This document shows positions 14,798 through 23,417 of a DNA stretch of 64,000 nt, piece by piece; the first letter of the stretch is position 1, and every line of letters starts with the position of its first letter. The translations under genes and the position numbers were made by a program. The notes under the pieces are model-generated. The model had not been told where the DNA came from. It made no database searches and saw only the letters and a list, made by a program, of their open reading frames with translations. Source of the stretch: Teredinibacter purpureus (GTDB lineage: Bacteria; Pseudomonadota; Gammaproteobacteria; Pseudomonadales; Cellvibrionaceae); NCBI RefSeq assembly GCF_014217335.1, contig NZ_CP060092.1:2621501-2685500 (forward strand), read 5' to 3'.

Positions 14798-17029
14798 ATG
14801 GCATTAGAAGAAATCAACACTAAATTGGCAAAAGTGGCTTTAGGTAATTGCGAGGGCTTTCCTTTTGAAGAATTTGCAAATGATTTTATTGCTGCTATTG
14901 AAGGAGCCGATTTTATTCCCGTTGGTGGTACTTCTGATGGTGGGGCTGACGGCGTTCATGAACAAGGTCTTTATAGTATTGACAAAAAAGATGTATTTTA
15001 TCAAATATCTATTGAGCAGAACCACCGATCTAAAGTGAAGAAAACTATAGACAGGTTGATTGAGTTTGGCAGAACTCCCAAAAGACTTATATATGTTACA
15101 TCTCAAACCATAGGAACATATGACAGGGAAGAAGAGCACTTAACAGATAAGCATGATGTGTTTGTGAGAATCAGGGATGGAAAATGGATTCTTGCCAATC
15201 TAAATCATAGCGAAGCAACTAAAAAGGCATATTACACTCACCTAGAGAGGTATACCGATTTCCTAAAAGATTTAGAAAAAGGCAATAAAATAAGAACGAG
15301 TGCGAATGTTTCACATCCTTCTGTTTATGTTTTTTTGCAGCAGCAGGTAGAAAATAGGGAAAAGGATAAGCACCTTACAAAAACTGTCGCTGATAGCTTA
15401 ATACTCTGGGCGTTAAATGACACAGACCCTGATCAAGACCGCTTTATGACTCAAACAGAAATTTTAGAGTCGATAAAAAGCAATATCCCTTGGGCGAAAA
15501 ATATAGTAGGGGGGATACTTACCAGTAGACTTAAAGAACTCGTGAGCAAAGGTGGCGTAGGTGGAAAAAAAGTCAATTACCACAAGAAGGGAGGCAGATA
15601 TTGCCTGCCTTTTGAAACCAGAGTGATAATAGCCGATGAAAAAAGCAACGACGAAAGTGTTCAAATAGACGTCGTAAATGAAATATGTACTTTTGACATA
15701 CTCAATGAAATAGAGCCAGATGAAAAAATATTAATTGCCAACATTTCAATTAGAACAGCACAGCTATTCTTTGAAAAAGAGGGTTTGAATTGTTCCTATT
15801 TCTTAAATGGGGGCAATTCTGATAAAGGTGGACTAATTGAAAATACGGTTTACGATCGTGTTAGTGAAGCGCTGGATGAATTGGTTGATCTGGCAAATAA
15901 AAAAGAAAAATTCAATTCGCTAATTTGTGAGATTGTCAGAAACATGTTTTATCAAAGCAGTGAGTCACAAAGAATCCTGCTGACGAAGTTTTCAAGAACG
16001 TATATCTTGCTATTCACTCTTCAGGCTGAGCCTAGAGTTGTTGAATACTTTCAAAAAGCTACGGCTAATTTTAGGTTGCTGGTTGGGTCGGATTTGATTA
16101 TTAGGGCGATGTCTGAACGATTCCTCTCCGAAGAAAATCAAATGACAAGAAATCTGTTTAAAATAGCAAATTCTGCTGGAATAAGTCTCTATTTAACCGA
16201 ACCTGCATTAGATGGAGTTTTAAAACACATTATCGTTACAGATAACGAATATAAAAATCATATTCAACCACGAGAGGCATATCTGACAGTTGACTTGATT
16301 CGAGAATCATCGCAAATACTTATCCGTACTTATTATCATGCAAAGTTAGAAGGCTATGCAAAATCATGGTCTAGTTTTATTAGTGAGTTCATAACTTACA
16401 ATCAGCTCCACAATGCACCAGGAAGAGAAGAATTTAAAACATACATAACCCAGCAGTTTGGAATGGAATATATTTCATCAGAAGAACTATGTTCTCAAAC
16501 TTCTGCTAATGACGTGTCAACATTATCAAACGATATTCTTGAGCTTAAACAAGGGAACCAGTCATTAGCTGATGCTGTATCTCTCACTATTAACGCAGTA
16601 TATGGCCAGCGTCGAGCCAACAAGGAATTTTCGACTTTTCCTGAATATGGTTATCAAACATGGTGGCTTACTCAAGAATCTAGAGTTCAAAAGCACACTG
16701 TTGATATCGTGAAAAAGAACGGTGCAAAATTTATAATGAGGCCAGAGTTTTTACTCAATTTTTTCTCATTGTCACCGAGCGTCAGAGATATACGAGAATC
16801 TTACAAGACAATCTTTCCAACCGTCATGGGAATTCAGATGGGCAATCGGCTTCCCGATAAACTATTTCATAAAGTGCTGGAGCAGGTTGACGTATGGAAC
16901 GGGCTGGAAGATGGTAGGGTCGCAGCGAAAACTAGGATGTTATGTGATCGACTGAAAGCTGAGCATTATGATGAAAGTGCTAATAGTAATGCTATAGATC
17001 AAGTACTTCAGGAGATAGAGAGCGCTTAA
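14798..17029 (+). CDS. Large putative nuclease (PD-(D/E)XK-like N-terminus, PIN-like segment), candidate defence protein
   Basis: 743 residues, by far the largest cassette gene here. Residues ~20-110 (FEEFANDFIAAIEG, GGTSDGGADGV, then a strand DVFYQISIEQ and a KKTIDRLIEF helix) look like a restriction-endonuclease-type PD-(D/E)XK fold with the Asp in GGADGV. The middle has a winged-helix-like region (~200-270). Near residue 430, RLLVGSDLIIRAMSERFL, then LTEPALDGVL, is PIN-like. The rest is helical. Catalytic assignments are tentative. No partner gene shares the cassette. A stand-alone anti-phage nuclease is inferred, not shown. Confidence 0.7.
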   Translation: MALEEINTKLAKVALGNCEGFPFEEFANDFIAAIEGADFIPVGGTSDGGADGVHEQGLYSIDKKDVFYQISIEQNHRSKVKKTIDRLIEFGRTPKRLIYVTSQTIGTYDREEEHLTDKHDVFVRIRDGKWILANLNHSEATKKAYYTHLERYTDFLKDLEKGNKIRTSANVSHPSVYVFLQQQVENREKDKHLTKTVADSLILWALNDTDPDQDRFMTQTEILESIKSNIPWAKNIVGGILTSRLKELVSKGGVGGKKVNYHKKGGRYCLPFETRVIIADEKSNDESVQIDVVNEICTFDILNEIEPDEKILIANISIRTAQLFFEKEGLNCSYFLNGGNSDKGGLIENTVYDRVSEALDELVDLANKKEKFNSLICEIVRNMFYQSSESQRILLTKFSRTYILLFTLQAEPRVVEYFQKATANFRLLVGSDLIIRAMSERFLSEENQMTRNLFKIANSAGISLYLTEPALDGVLKHIIVTDNEYKNHIQPREAYLTVDLIRESSQILIRTYYHAKLEGYAKSWSSFISEFITYNQLHNAPGREEFKTYITQQFGMEYISSEELCSQTSANDVSTLSNDILELKQGNQSLADAVSLTINAVYGQRRANKEFSTFPEYGYQTWWLTQESRVQKHTVDIVKKNGAKFIMRPEFLLNFFSLSPSVRDIRESYKTIFPTVMGIQMGNRLPDKLFHKVLEQVDVWNGLEDGRVAAKTRMLCDRLKAEHYDESANSNAIDQVLQEIESA

Positions 17030-17095
17030 CAAGTTGCTGCACGCGGAAAAGTTACTCGCTGCGCTCCTAACTTTCCGGTGAGCAAGGCGTTAGGT
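17024..17095 (+). repeat. attC site
   Basis: 72 bp; R'' GCTTAAC, R' GTTAGGT. Confidence 0.9.
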
Positions 17096-17101
17096 GAACG
17101 A

Positions 17102-17389
17102 ATGTATCGTCAACGTAAATGGATTATTGGTTCTATCTTGTTTTGGTTTACAGCAATAGCTTTGATTCCTTATTACGATAGAATTGGATTGCATACAAAT
17201 TCAATTGATGTGTTTCCCTATTATGATTGGCGGGTTTGCTTTATTGCTCTATATCCACTGGCTCTAGGTTTTTGGTTTTCAAAATTAAAGTGTAGGTCGT
17301 GTGGGGCGCCACAGGTATTACGTGGTCATCACGTTACGAAAATGAGATTGCCTGGTAAGGTGTGTTGGGTATGTGGTTGCACTCTATAG
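17102..17389 (+). CDS. Membrane protein with C-terminal zinc ribbon
   Basis: 95 residues from the first ATG after the attC. Two membrane helices (about 8-27 and 45-63) are followed by a four-cysteine ribbon, CRSCGAPQ and CWVCGC, expected to bind zinc in the cytoplasm. The same plan (two helices plus ribbon) occurs at 46177; at 35239 the ribbon is N-terminal. Function unknown. Confidence 0.75.
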   Translation: MYRQRKWIIGSILFWFTAIALIPYYDRIGLHTNSIDVFPYYDWRVCFIALYPLALGFWFSKLKCRSCGAPQVLRGHHVTKMRLPGKVCWVCGCTL

Positions 17390-17402
17390 AAGAGAGAGCA
17401 GC

Positions 17403-17516
17403 ACCTAACAAGTTTGTCCATTTGACGTTTTGGTCTACGCTCCGTTTTGGGGTGGCTACGCCACTTTACCCCCAAACTCCACTACAACCAAAACGCAAAT
17501 GACAAAGGCGTTATGA
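17403..17516 (+). repeat. attC site
   Basis: 114 bp; R'' ACCTAAC, R' GTTATGA. Confidence 0.9.
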
Positions 17517-17522
17517 GTAGTC

Positions 17523-17903
17523 ATGGATAGAAAGTACCATCTTGAATTCGCGGGAGAAATAAGATTTGGCCCGCAATACTACGATTTAGAAATTTTGGGA
17601 AAGAAAGTCCCAAAGTACAATTATGGCTTTAACAGGGCCGAACTTGAAAATGGGCGGTACCTCGCGATTGAGGAATGGCTTACTACTGATTATCAAAAGG
17701 GGCCAATAACCAGAGTAGCGATTTTTGATTTAGAGAAAGGTCTAGTAAGTAGGCTAAAGATCGTAGATAAAGGGTTCGTAAGCAATTTTAAATTAATTAA
17801 TGGCGTCTTTTCTTACCGCAAAGAGTTTCTTGCTAAGGGGAAGGTAGTTGAATCAGAGCTTGATTGGTCTTCTATTTGTAAGTGGGAGCCAGCAAACTCA
17901 TAA
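17523..17903 (+). CDS. Hypothetical cytoplasmic protein
   Basis: 126 residues, no signal or membrane helix. Alternating strands with conserved-looking RYLAIEEWLTTD, TRVAIFDLEKG and SWSSICKW-like aromatic elements suggest a small beta-sheet protein. Family not recognised. Confidence 0.72.
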   Translation: MDRKYHLEFAGEIRFGPQYYDLEILGKKVPKYNYGFNRAELENGRYLAIEEWLTTDYQKGPITRVAIFDLEKGLVSRLKIVDKGFVSNFKLINGVFSYRKEFLAKGKVVESELDWSSICKWEPANS

Positions 17904-17995
17904 CAAGTCAAAGCACTCGGACTTGGTAAAGCTGTCATCTTTTTTGTTCCAAAAAAGCCGCCAACTTCACCAAGCCGGTGTTTGAGGCGTTAGGC
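17898..17995 (+). repeat. attC site
   Basis: 98 bp; R'' TCATAAC, R' GTTAGGC. Confidence 0.9.
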
Positions 17996-18004
17996 GTAAA
18001 TTTT

Positions 18005-18427
18005 ATGAAATTATTATCCGTTATATTTTTGGCAATCTTTGTTAGTACACACGCTTCGGCAGAAGAAAAGTTGGATTGTGAAAACTTAGTCGGCACTTGG
18101 GTTGGTAGTAGTTTTGAGTACAACATAGAATCCCAGAAAACGTTTCAATCCACTTTTAATAAAGATGGAACATTTGAAATGGTATTTAACTTTGCCAATG
18201 GAGTTTCAGATGAATCACAGAAGGAGTCTGGGTTGTGGGAATGTGATGGGAGATATGTTGTAGTGCATACACTGATCGTTTCTGAAAGTGAAGTTGAATA
18301 TGTAGATTTGTATGAATATTTAGAGTTAACATCGTCTTATCGTAAATACAGAGCTGTTCTGGCTAATTGTGACGATGTTGTTGGGGATTGTAATGGGAAA
18401 CTGTATGAGTCAGTGAAAATTCATTAG
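18005..18427 (+). CDS. Secreted lipocalin-like protein
   Basis: 140 residues. The signal peptide MKLLSVIFLAIFVSTHASA is cleaved before EEKLDC. The mature part begins LVGTWVGS and continues with alternating strands ending in a Cys-containing tail (NCDDVVGDCNG), the usual look of small periplasmic lipocalin-like barrels that start with a G-T/x-W motif. Ligand unknown. Confidence 0.7.
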   Translation: MKLLSVIFLAIFVSTHASAEEKLDCENLVGTWVGSSFEYNIESQKTFQSTFNKDGTFEMVFNFANGVSDESQKESGLWECDGRYVVVHTLIVSESEVEYVDLYEYLELTSSYRKYRAVLANCDDVVGDCNGKLYESVKIH

Positions 18428-18536
18428 CCTAACAAGGCTATCAAATTGACGGCTTTTCCGTCGCTTGTTTTGTGGCGGCCGCTACGCTACCACAAAACAA
18501 TCAACTCCAAAGCCGCAATTTATAGCGGCGTTAGAA
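18427..18536 (+). repeat. attC site
   Basis: 110 bp; R'' GCCTAAC, R' GTTAGAA. Confidence 0.9.
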
Positions 18537-18543
18537 ATAGGCC

Positions 18544-18909
18544 ATGAAATTACTTACTAGCGTACTTTTTCTACTTGTTTTATCTGCGTGCGGTCCTATG
18601 TGGGAAGACGGTGAGTATGAAGTCTACTATATCGACGGTAATATTAATCTCGGGATAAAAATAGATGATTCTGGATCGTATCACGGTAGAGTAGATCACA
18701 AAGTTGTAGCCGTAGGTGCCGACGAAAAATATGTGGTCGCAAAGCAACTGGAGCCAGGAGTAACAGTGCCTTCGTATTTTTATATTGTAAGAGAAAAGGA
18801 TAATATGTACCTCAACTCAGATGAAATTACGCAAGGGCCATTTTCCGAAGTTCGGTTTAACGAACTAAGCCAGAAGCTTGGGCTACCCAGCTTTAGCAAG
18901 GAGTTCTAG
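18544..18909 (+). CDS. Lipoprotein, DUF3997-like
   Basis: 121 residues, lipobox LSAC (Cys16). The mature segment DEKYVVAKQL, YFYIVREKDN, then GPFSEVRFNELSQKL resembles DUF3997-type lipoproteins (strand, YYI strand, and a GP-x-E/D-F helix). The match is by eye. Predicted outer-membrane or periplasmic lipoprotein of unknown role. Confidence 0.68.
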   Translation: MKLLTSVLFLLVLSACGPMWEDGEYEVYYIDGNINLGIKIDDSGSYHGRVDHKVVAVGADEKYVVAKQLEPGVTVPSYFYIVREKDNMYLNSDEITQGPFSEVRFNELSQKLGLPSFSKEF

Positions 18910-18913
18910 AAAT

Positions 18914-19027
18914 TTCTAACAAGTGTGTCATAAGGACATTTTTTACTTCGCTTCGTTTTGGGGTGGCTACGCCACTTTACCCCAAAACTACACTACATAA
19001 AAAATGCCTCATACACAGGCGTTATGA
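18914..19027 (+). repeat. attC site
   Basis: 114 bp; R'' TTCTAAC, R' GTTATGA. Nearly the same as the attC at 59412. Confidence 0.9.
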
Positions 19028-19050
19028 GCTGTCAGAGCTGGAATTCAATC

Positions 19051-19350
19051 GTGAATGAAAAAATCTTGAAGATGTTGGTATATTCATGGCTTTTAATACT
19101 TTGTGGATGCGCATCAAAGTCGGTAGATATAATTGACACTGGTTTAACTGGCGAGGAGTTTCGAGCCGCTTTCTTAAGAGACTGCGAAATAATCACCGGT
19201 ATTGAAGAATTTCATACGTCAACTTGGTATACGGTGAATGGAACTAATGACGGACAACACACAAAAGATTCGTTTTCGCTTGAGGAAATGTCGTCATGGC
19301 TAAGGGCGTGCGGAAGAGATCCTGATAAAGTCACTAAGATTTTGGAGTGA
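19051..19350 (+). CDS. Putative lipoprotein, unknown
   Basis: 99 residues. A GTG start at 19051 gives a proper lipoprotein signal (NEKILKMLVYSWLLILCGC, lipobox LCGC); ATG 19072 is an alternative. The mature part is about 80 residues, with a helix LTGEEFRAAFLRDC and an acidic region. Family unknown. Confidence 0.68.
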   Translation: MNEKILKMLVYSWLLILCGCASKSVDIIDTGLTGEEFRAAFLRDCEIITGIEEFHTSTWYTVNGTNDGQHTKDSFSLEEMSSWLRACGRDPDKVTKILE

Positions 19351-19356
19351 AATATC

Positions 19357-19473
19357 TCATAACAAGTTTGTCCAGCCGACGTTTTGGTCTTCGCTCCTTT
19401 TTGTGCATGGCCTTCGGCCATCGTCGCACAAAAATCCACTACAACCAAAACGCGGCTGACAAAGGCGTTACTT
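19357..19473 (+). repeat. attC site
   Basis: 117 bp; R'' TCATAAC, R' GTTACTT. Confidence 0.9.
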
Positions 19474-19849
19474 GTTTATTAAAAAAAGTTTGGTGTGTAG
19501 TTAAGTTTCAGTAGGGTGTTCCTAAATTCGTTACCCTCCATCAAGTTTAGGTAAGCCACCTTTGGTCGCTTACAACGTGCTTCGAAAAAGGTAGATTTGG
19601 TAATCCGGTAAATCTTCGTTGCAAAAAAGCGCAACCAAACTTTACCTAGCAAAGGGAGTTTGCGGCTTATTCCTCCCGTTTGTTCCTTTCTGTTGGTTGC
19701 CATAATCACTTGTTGTTTTGGGTCAATTTTATGCCTTCTGTTTTGGCTATCCCACGGTTATAGTTGGGTCTAACCAAAGCTTCAGGCTTTTTAAACAAAT
19801 ACAGCAATTGGCGTGGCAGCGTAGTTAAAAGTGAGTAGGTGTTTGGTAC
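19468..19849 (+). other. Cassette with no sense ORF, copy 2 (body)
   Basis: Second copy of 7658-8039. The long hairpin is less perfect here (two arm positions mismatch), and the reverse-strand frame at 19479-19703 carries several amino-acid changes. Confidence 0.6.
19479..19703 (-). CDS. Doubtful small basic protein, reverse-strand ORF (copy 2)
   Basis: 74 residues, homologous to the frame at 7669. Kept only because the frame is open in both copies; the substitutions are not biased to silent sites. Confidence 0.22.
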   Translation of the reverse strand: MATNRKEQTGGISRKLPLLGKVWLRFFATKIYRITKSTFFEARCKRPKVAYLNLMEGNEFRNTLLKLNYTPNFF

Positions 19850-19968
19850 AAGTAACAAATCGCTGCACACGGACGCATATTGCTACGCTCGTTTTTATGT
19901 ATGTCGCGGTGCTCCATTTTACATAAAAACGCTCTCCGCAATATGCGCCGGTGAGCTCGGCGTTATAA
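19850..19968 (+). repeat. attC site
   Basis: 119 bp; R'' AAGTAAC, R' GTTATAA. Confidence 0.9.
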
Positions 19969-19990
19969 CCACTCAACATCAGAGTAATCT

Positions 19991-20332
19991 ATGTCAACCG
20001 CCGAGGAAATATTTGTAGGATATGTTGCAATTTATTCATCACAACAGATGTACTGCGAACATGGAGCCTGCATAGTGGCTGGAACACAATCCTTTATGAA
20101 TAAATATTTAAAGGCATCGTCCAGCGAATCAAAAGAGTATCAAAAACGTAAGACATTGTTCCATCAAATAGTTGACGGTATGGAAATGGGTGGAGCATAT
20201 GCATTTGATCTAGAGTCATATAAAATATTTAACTCATTGGCCAAGAAAGTTGGCTTAAATTTAATTCAAGAAGATAAGCCTCCTGCTATTTCAGGCCAGA
20301 GCTTTATCTTTAATAGTTTGGAAAAGTTATAA
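19991..20332 (+). CDS. Hypothetical protein
   Basis: 113 residues, no signal or membrane helix. The N-terminal third is strand/helix with two cysteines (YCEHGACIV); the rest is helical. The stop TAA is in the attC first core site. Family not recognised. Confidence 0.7.
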   Translation: MSTAEEIFVGYVAIYSSQQMYCEHGACIVAGTQSFMNKYLKASSSESKEYQKRKTLFHQIVDGMEMGGAYAFDLESYKIFNSLAKKVGLNLIQEDKPPAISGQSFIFNSLEKL

Positions 20333-20410
20333 CAAAAACATCTTGCCGATATTTTGGCCAACGCTTGAAAAGCAGCGTTAACCAAAATACGGCAAATGTT
20401 GGCGTTAAAT
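20327..20410 (+). repeat. attC site
   Basis: 84 bp; R'' TTATAAC, R' GTTAAAT. Confidence 0.88.
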
Positions 20411-20434
20411 GGCCTTTTGGCCGAGGAGAACGAA

Positions 20435-20659
20435 ATGAAAAGCTTACTTAAAACCACAATAGGAATTTTGGCAATTACAGTTAGTTCGTCACTGTTCGCG
20501 GGGCAAGCTGAATTCTGTGCTGGCTTTGAAGAAGGCTATAAAAGCATAAAAGGTGATATGGTAATTGTTCCTATTTGTCCAATTGCTCCAATAACTCCTA
20601 TTGGTTCTACAGATTTCCGCGAAGGCATAAAAGCGGGCATACGTGCTGCTAGTAGATAA
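20435..20659 (+). CDS. Small secreted protein, unknown
   Basis: 74 residues. GAGGAGA ribosome site; signal peptide ends at LFA before GQAEF. The mature ~50 residues contain FCAGFEEGYKSIKGD and a proline/isoleucine repeat PICPIAPITPIG, then FREGIKAGI. Two similar 'F-x-x-G' helices flank the proline stretch. It looks like a small periplasmic peptide of a widespread but uncharacterised type. Confidence 0.72.
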   Translation: MKSLLKTTIGILAITVSSSLFAGQAEFCAGFEEGYKSIKGDMVIVPICPIAPITPIGSTDFREGIKAGIRAASR

Positions 20660-20662
20660 GGC

Positions 20663-20791
20663 ATTTAACAAGGCCCATCAGGCTCGCCCGCAAGCGGGCT
20701 GGACCTCCGTTCCGGTGCTTGTTTTGCGGTTGTCGCTTACGCTACCGCAAAACATTCACCTCCACTGCGGCCCCTGTGGGCGGCGTTAGAA
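20663..20791 (+). repeat. attC site
   Basis: 129 bp; R'' ATTTAAC, R' GTTAGAA. Confidence 0.9.
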
Positions 20792-20798
20792 ATACTGC

Positions 20799-21131
20799 AT
20801 GAATAGAATATTGCTACTTTTCACAATGAGTTCGATTCTTTTTCTCTCATCGTGCACAAGCATTCAAAGTGGCTTTTGTTCTGCTAGAGGCGGCCAGCCG
20901 TACATTAATTTGGGCGGCTACCAATATTGTGGAGACAAGTACCCCGACGGCGGTAAGCTTTGCCATAGCAGTGAAGAATGTGAGGGCGAGTGCGTTCTAC
21001 CTGTCACGTGGAATCCAGAAGATGGTAATGAAGTATTGGGTAGGTGTCGTAGCGATAACACTTGGGAAGTTGGCTATGGCTGTTTAGCAATAGAAAACTA
21101 TGAGCAGCGAAGCGAATGTATCGAAGAGTAA
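20799..21131 (+). CDS. Cysteine-rich lipoprotein
   Basis: 110 residues, lipobox LSSC (Cys19). The mature part has about ten cysteines (GFCSARGG, QYCGDKYPDGGKLC, ECEGECVLP, GRCRSD, YGCL, SECIEE), probably a disulphide-stabilised surface or periplasmic domain. GGYQYCGDKYPDGGK is typical of small secreted Cys-rich proteins. Function unknown. Confidence 0.78.
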   Translation: MNRILLLFTMSSILFLSSCTSIQSGFCSARGGQPYINLGGYQYCGDKYPDGGKLCHSSEECEGECVLPVTWNPEDGNEVLGRCRSDNTWEVGYGCLAIENYEQRSECIEE

Positions 21132-21133
21132 AT

Positions 21134-21262
21134 TTCTAACAAGGCAATGTACCCTCGCCAGCAAGCTGGCTGGACCTCCACTGCGTTGTTTGTTTTGTGC
21201 TTTTCAGCTACGCTGGCACAAAACAAACAACTACGTTACGGCCGGTAATTGCGGCGTTAGCA
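21134..21262 (+). repeat. attC site
   Basis: 129 bp; R'' TTCTAAC, R' GTTAGCA. Confidence 0.9.
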
Positions 21263-21290
21263 CCCAAAACACAATGAGCAGCTATTGTTT

Positions 21291-21656
21291 ATGCATGCAG
21301 AAACCATCAATGGAAAGCAGTGTATTATTGTCGGGCTGTTTTCAGCGAAAAGAAAGGATATAGATAGCGAAATATCCTCGATGAAGAGCACCCTTATCAA
21401 ACATGGTGCGATTGTTGTTGGAGTTTTAATTCAGCGAAGAGGTGTGTCTAGGTCAAGTAAAAAGGGTGGAGTTAGGCAAATGGACTCACCGCTAAACTCG
21501 GCAACAGTTATAGGTCCCGGAAAAGTTGAAGAGTTATCCCGGCTGGTAACAGAGCTGCAGGCAAATACAGTTGTTTTTTACAACGATCTACACAGTACCC
21601 AGAAAACTCGGTTGCAGGAAATAGTTGGTTGTAATGTATTCTGCATCAACGAATAA
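21291..21656 (+). CDS. Stand-alone HflX N-terminal-domain protein (copy 1 of 2)
   Basis: 121 residues from ATG 21291 (TTG 21285 possible). The whole protein matches the N-terminal nucleotide-binding domain of the ribosome-splitting GTPase HflX: IKHGAIVVGVLIQRRGVSRS, SPLNSATVIGPGKVEEL, then VFYNDLHSTQKTRLQE. It stops where HflX would continue to its coiled coil and GTPase domain, so no G motifs are present. It could modulate HflX or bind ribosomes on its own (inference). The same protein is encoded at 31663. Confidence 0.85.
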   Translation: MHAETINGKQCIIVGLFSAKRKDIDSEISSMKSTLIKHGAIVVGVLIQRRGVSRSSKKGGVRQMDSPLNSATVIGPGKVEELSRLVTELQANTVVFYNDLHSTQKTRLQEIVGCNVFCINE

Positions 21657-21663
21657 CCATCAG

Positions 21664-21780
21664 TGCTAACAAGGCATTCCACTCGATGCCAAAAGCTACG
21701 CGATTTTTGCGCAACTCGCTCCGCTCGATTATAGCGCAAAAACCGCTCCGCTTTTGTCACGAGTGAATGCGGCGTTATGC
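21664..21780 (+). repeat. attC site
   Basis: 117 bp; R'' TGCTAAC, R' GTTATGC. Confidence 0.9.
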
Positions 21781-22130
21781 GTCTTAACGGCTGGTAGAGT
21801 AGGGCTTGGAATTCATTGGTGTTGTTTACTGTAAAAGTATCAGCTGATCTCGAAGAGCTTGCGTGCATCCTCCGTTTGCTTTAGCAATCAGCACAACAGC
21901 GTCAAAACGCTACCAGTATTCTAGTGTTCACGTTTATAGCTTTTGGTTTTTCTTGTATTCGTGGTTGTAACTCTATTTTTTACGGGTACTTGGCTCAGGT
22001 GTAAAGCTAGGTTAATCTCAATGGTTGTTGGTAATAGCTTTAGGTTTTAAGTCTAAATCTAAGCTATTTTTATTAAATTTATGGCTATGTTGTGTGTGGT
22101 GAACGGGTTGTTTTGTATGTATAGAAAGTC
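21775..22130 (+). other. ORF-less cassette D (body)
   Basis: About 356 bp with no convincing ORF on either strand. A terminator-like hairpin at 22033-22074 suggests that a short transcript ends here. Only one copy in the window. Confidence 0.55.
22033..22074 (+). terminator. Terminator-like hairpin in ORF-less cassette D
   Basis: AATAGCTT (22033-22040) pairs with AAGCTATT (22061-22068), with a smaller TAG..CTA stem inside, followed by a T-rich run. Confidence 0.45.
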
Positions 22131-22244
22131 GCATAACAAAGCTATCGTAGGGACATTTATTGCTACGCTCCGTTTTGGGGTGGCTTCGCCACTTTACCCC
22201 AAAACTCCACTCCACAATAAATGCCCCACATAGCGGCGTTCTGT
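22131..22244 (+). repeat. attC site
   Basis: 114 bp; R'' GCATAAC, R' GTTCTGT (unusual C at position 4, matched by ACAGAAC in the next attC). Confidence 0.9.
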
Positions 22245-22256
22245 GTCAGGGGAATC

Positions 22257-22631
22257 ATGGCATCTCATAAGCGATTAAAAAGTGTTGTACAGAGCATTGC
22301 TCACCATGCGGTGGGTGCGCTTTCTTTTGTGCATCCGCATCTTGGGCAGGCTTGTGAGGCAGAAGGCATCGATTCCATAGGGGTTTGTGTATCCGATATG
22401 GAGCCATGCCCAAAAGTGTTCCTGCATATAGAACCGTTACGTGCCGCACTTAACTCGCTTAAAGAAACATTTTATCGCTTAGTAATTACCGAGGGATTCG
22501 AGCCAAAAGATATTTTGTCAGCAAGGCTTATCTTTGAGTTCAACCATGGTCAGCTCGACCACAGTGCATCAAAAATTTATAAAAGTAAGGTAAATTACCT
22601 TGGAAACACAGAACAAGGCCAGTCAATCTGA
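22257..22631 (+). CDS. Hypothetical cytoplasmic protein
   Basis: 124 residues from the first ATG after the attC with GGGGAA upstream. Features SHKRLKSVVQSIAHHAVGAL and a later EGFEPKDILSARLIFEFN. The C-terminus and stop lie in the attC. No known family recognised. Confidence 0.7.
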   Translation: MASHKRLKSVVQSIAHHAVGALSFVHPHLGQACEAEGIDSIGVCVSDMEPCPKVFLHIEPLRAALNSLKETFYRLVITEGFEPKDILSARLIFEFNHGQLDHSASKIYKSKVNYLGNTEQGQSI

Positions 22632-22712
22632 CCTCCGTAAACTGTCTTCTTTTTTGCAAAAAACCGCAAAAAAGCAGCCAATTCACTCCGGCAGTTGCTG
22701 GCGGCGTTAAGC
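22608..22712 (+). repeat. attC site
   Basis: 105 bp; R'' ACAGAAC, R' GTTAAGC. Confidence 0.88.
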
Positions 22713-22722
22713 TCTAAATCGC

Positions 22723-23283
22723 ATGAAGATTAGTACCAGTTACAATCAAGGGGATCGCGTAACCGTTTTAGTGGTAACTTTATTCGCCCTAATATTCTTT
22801 TTTAGGTTGCATATATTTATCACCATAATTCCTTTCGAGTGTTGGGATCTTCATGAGATCTGGGAGCATGAGCCATATTATTTTAGCCCGTTTTCTCTTT
22901 ATGTAACGTGCTTATGCCTATTTCTTGTTTGGTCGCTAGTTGAGCTATGGATTGGTGTTTGCCTTAAGACGGGAGTGTATGTAAAAGTTGTCTCAGCACT
23001 ATCTGCAGGTACAGTTTTATTTCTCATGTTTGGCTTTTTTCATTTTTGGCAATTTCTTCAGATCGAAAAAGGCGCTCTGCCAAAAGAAGCATACTTTTGG
23101 CAGATTTCCAAAAACATGACAACCCCTAAGCCTGTCCAGCGATACTCGGATTTTCCTACCTGGCACGAGTATGTTGTTGAGCAGCGTTGTGACCGAGGGC
23201 TGGCAATATCCAACATGTCTGACGAAGAGAAAAAAGCGTTGCGAGATAATTATTGGGGGTTACGGCAAAGTGTTGAGGAGTAA
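22723..23283 (+). CDS. Three-helix membrane protein, unknown
   Basis: 186 residues. Hydrophobic helices at about 15-36, 55-80 and 88-112; the C-terminal ~70 residues are soluble and charged (FPTWHEYVVEQRCDR, SDEEKKALRDNY). No enzymatic motif recognised. Confidence 0.75.
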   Translation: MKISTSYNQGDRVTVLVVTLFALIFFFRLHIFITIIPFECWDLHEIWEHEPYYFSPFSLYVTCLCLFLVWSLVELWIGVCLKTGVYVKVVSALSAGTVLFLMFGFFHFWQFLQIEKGALPKEAYFWQISKNMTTPKPVQRYSDFPTWHEYVVEQRCDRGLAISNMSDEEKKALRDNYWGLRQSVEE

Positions 23284-23411
23284 GCTTAACAAAGTTAGCC
23301 AACTTCGCCCGCAAGCGGTCTGGACCTCCGTTCCGGTGTTTTAGTTGTGTTTAACGCTACGCTAACACAACTAAAACACCTCCACTACGGCCGTTGCTAA
23401 CGGCGTTACAA
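23284..23411 (+). repeat. attC site
   Basis: 128 bp; R'' GCTTAAC, R' GTTACAA. Confidence 0.9.
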
Positions 23412-23417
23412 GGCAAA

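Noticed and set aside
21578..21868. Reverse-strand ORF covering the attC at 21664
   Set aside because: It is mostly attC antisense, and the duplicate cassette at 31663 does not keep the frame beyond the attC.
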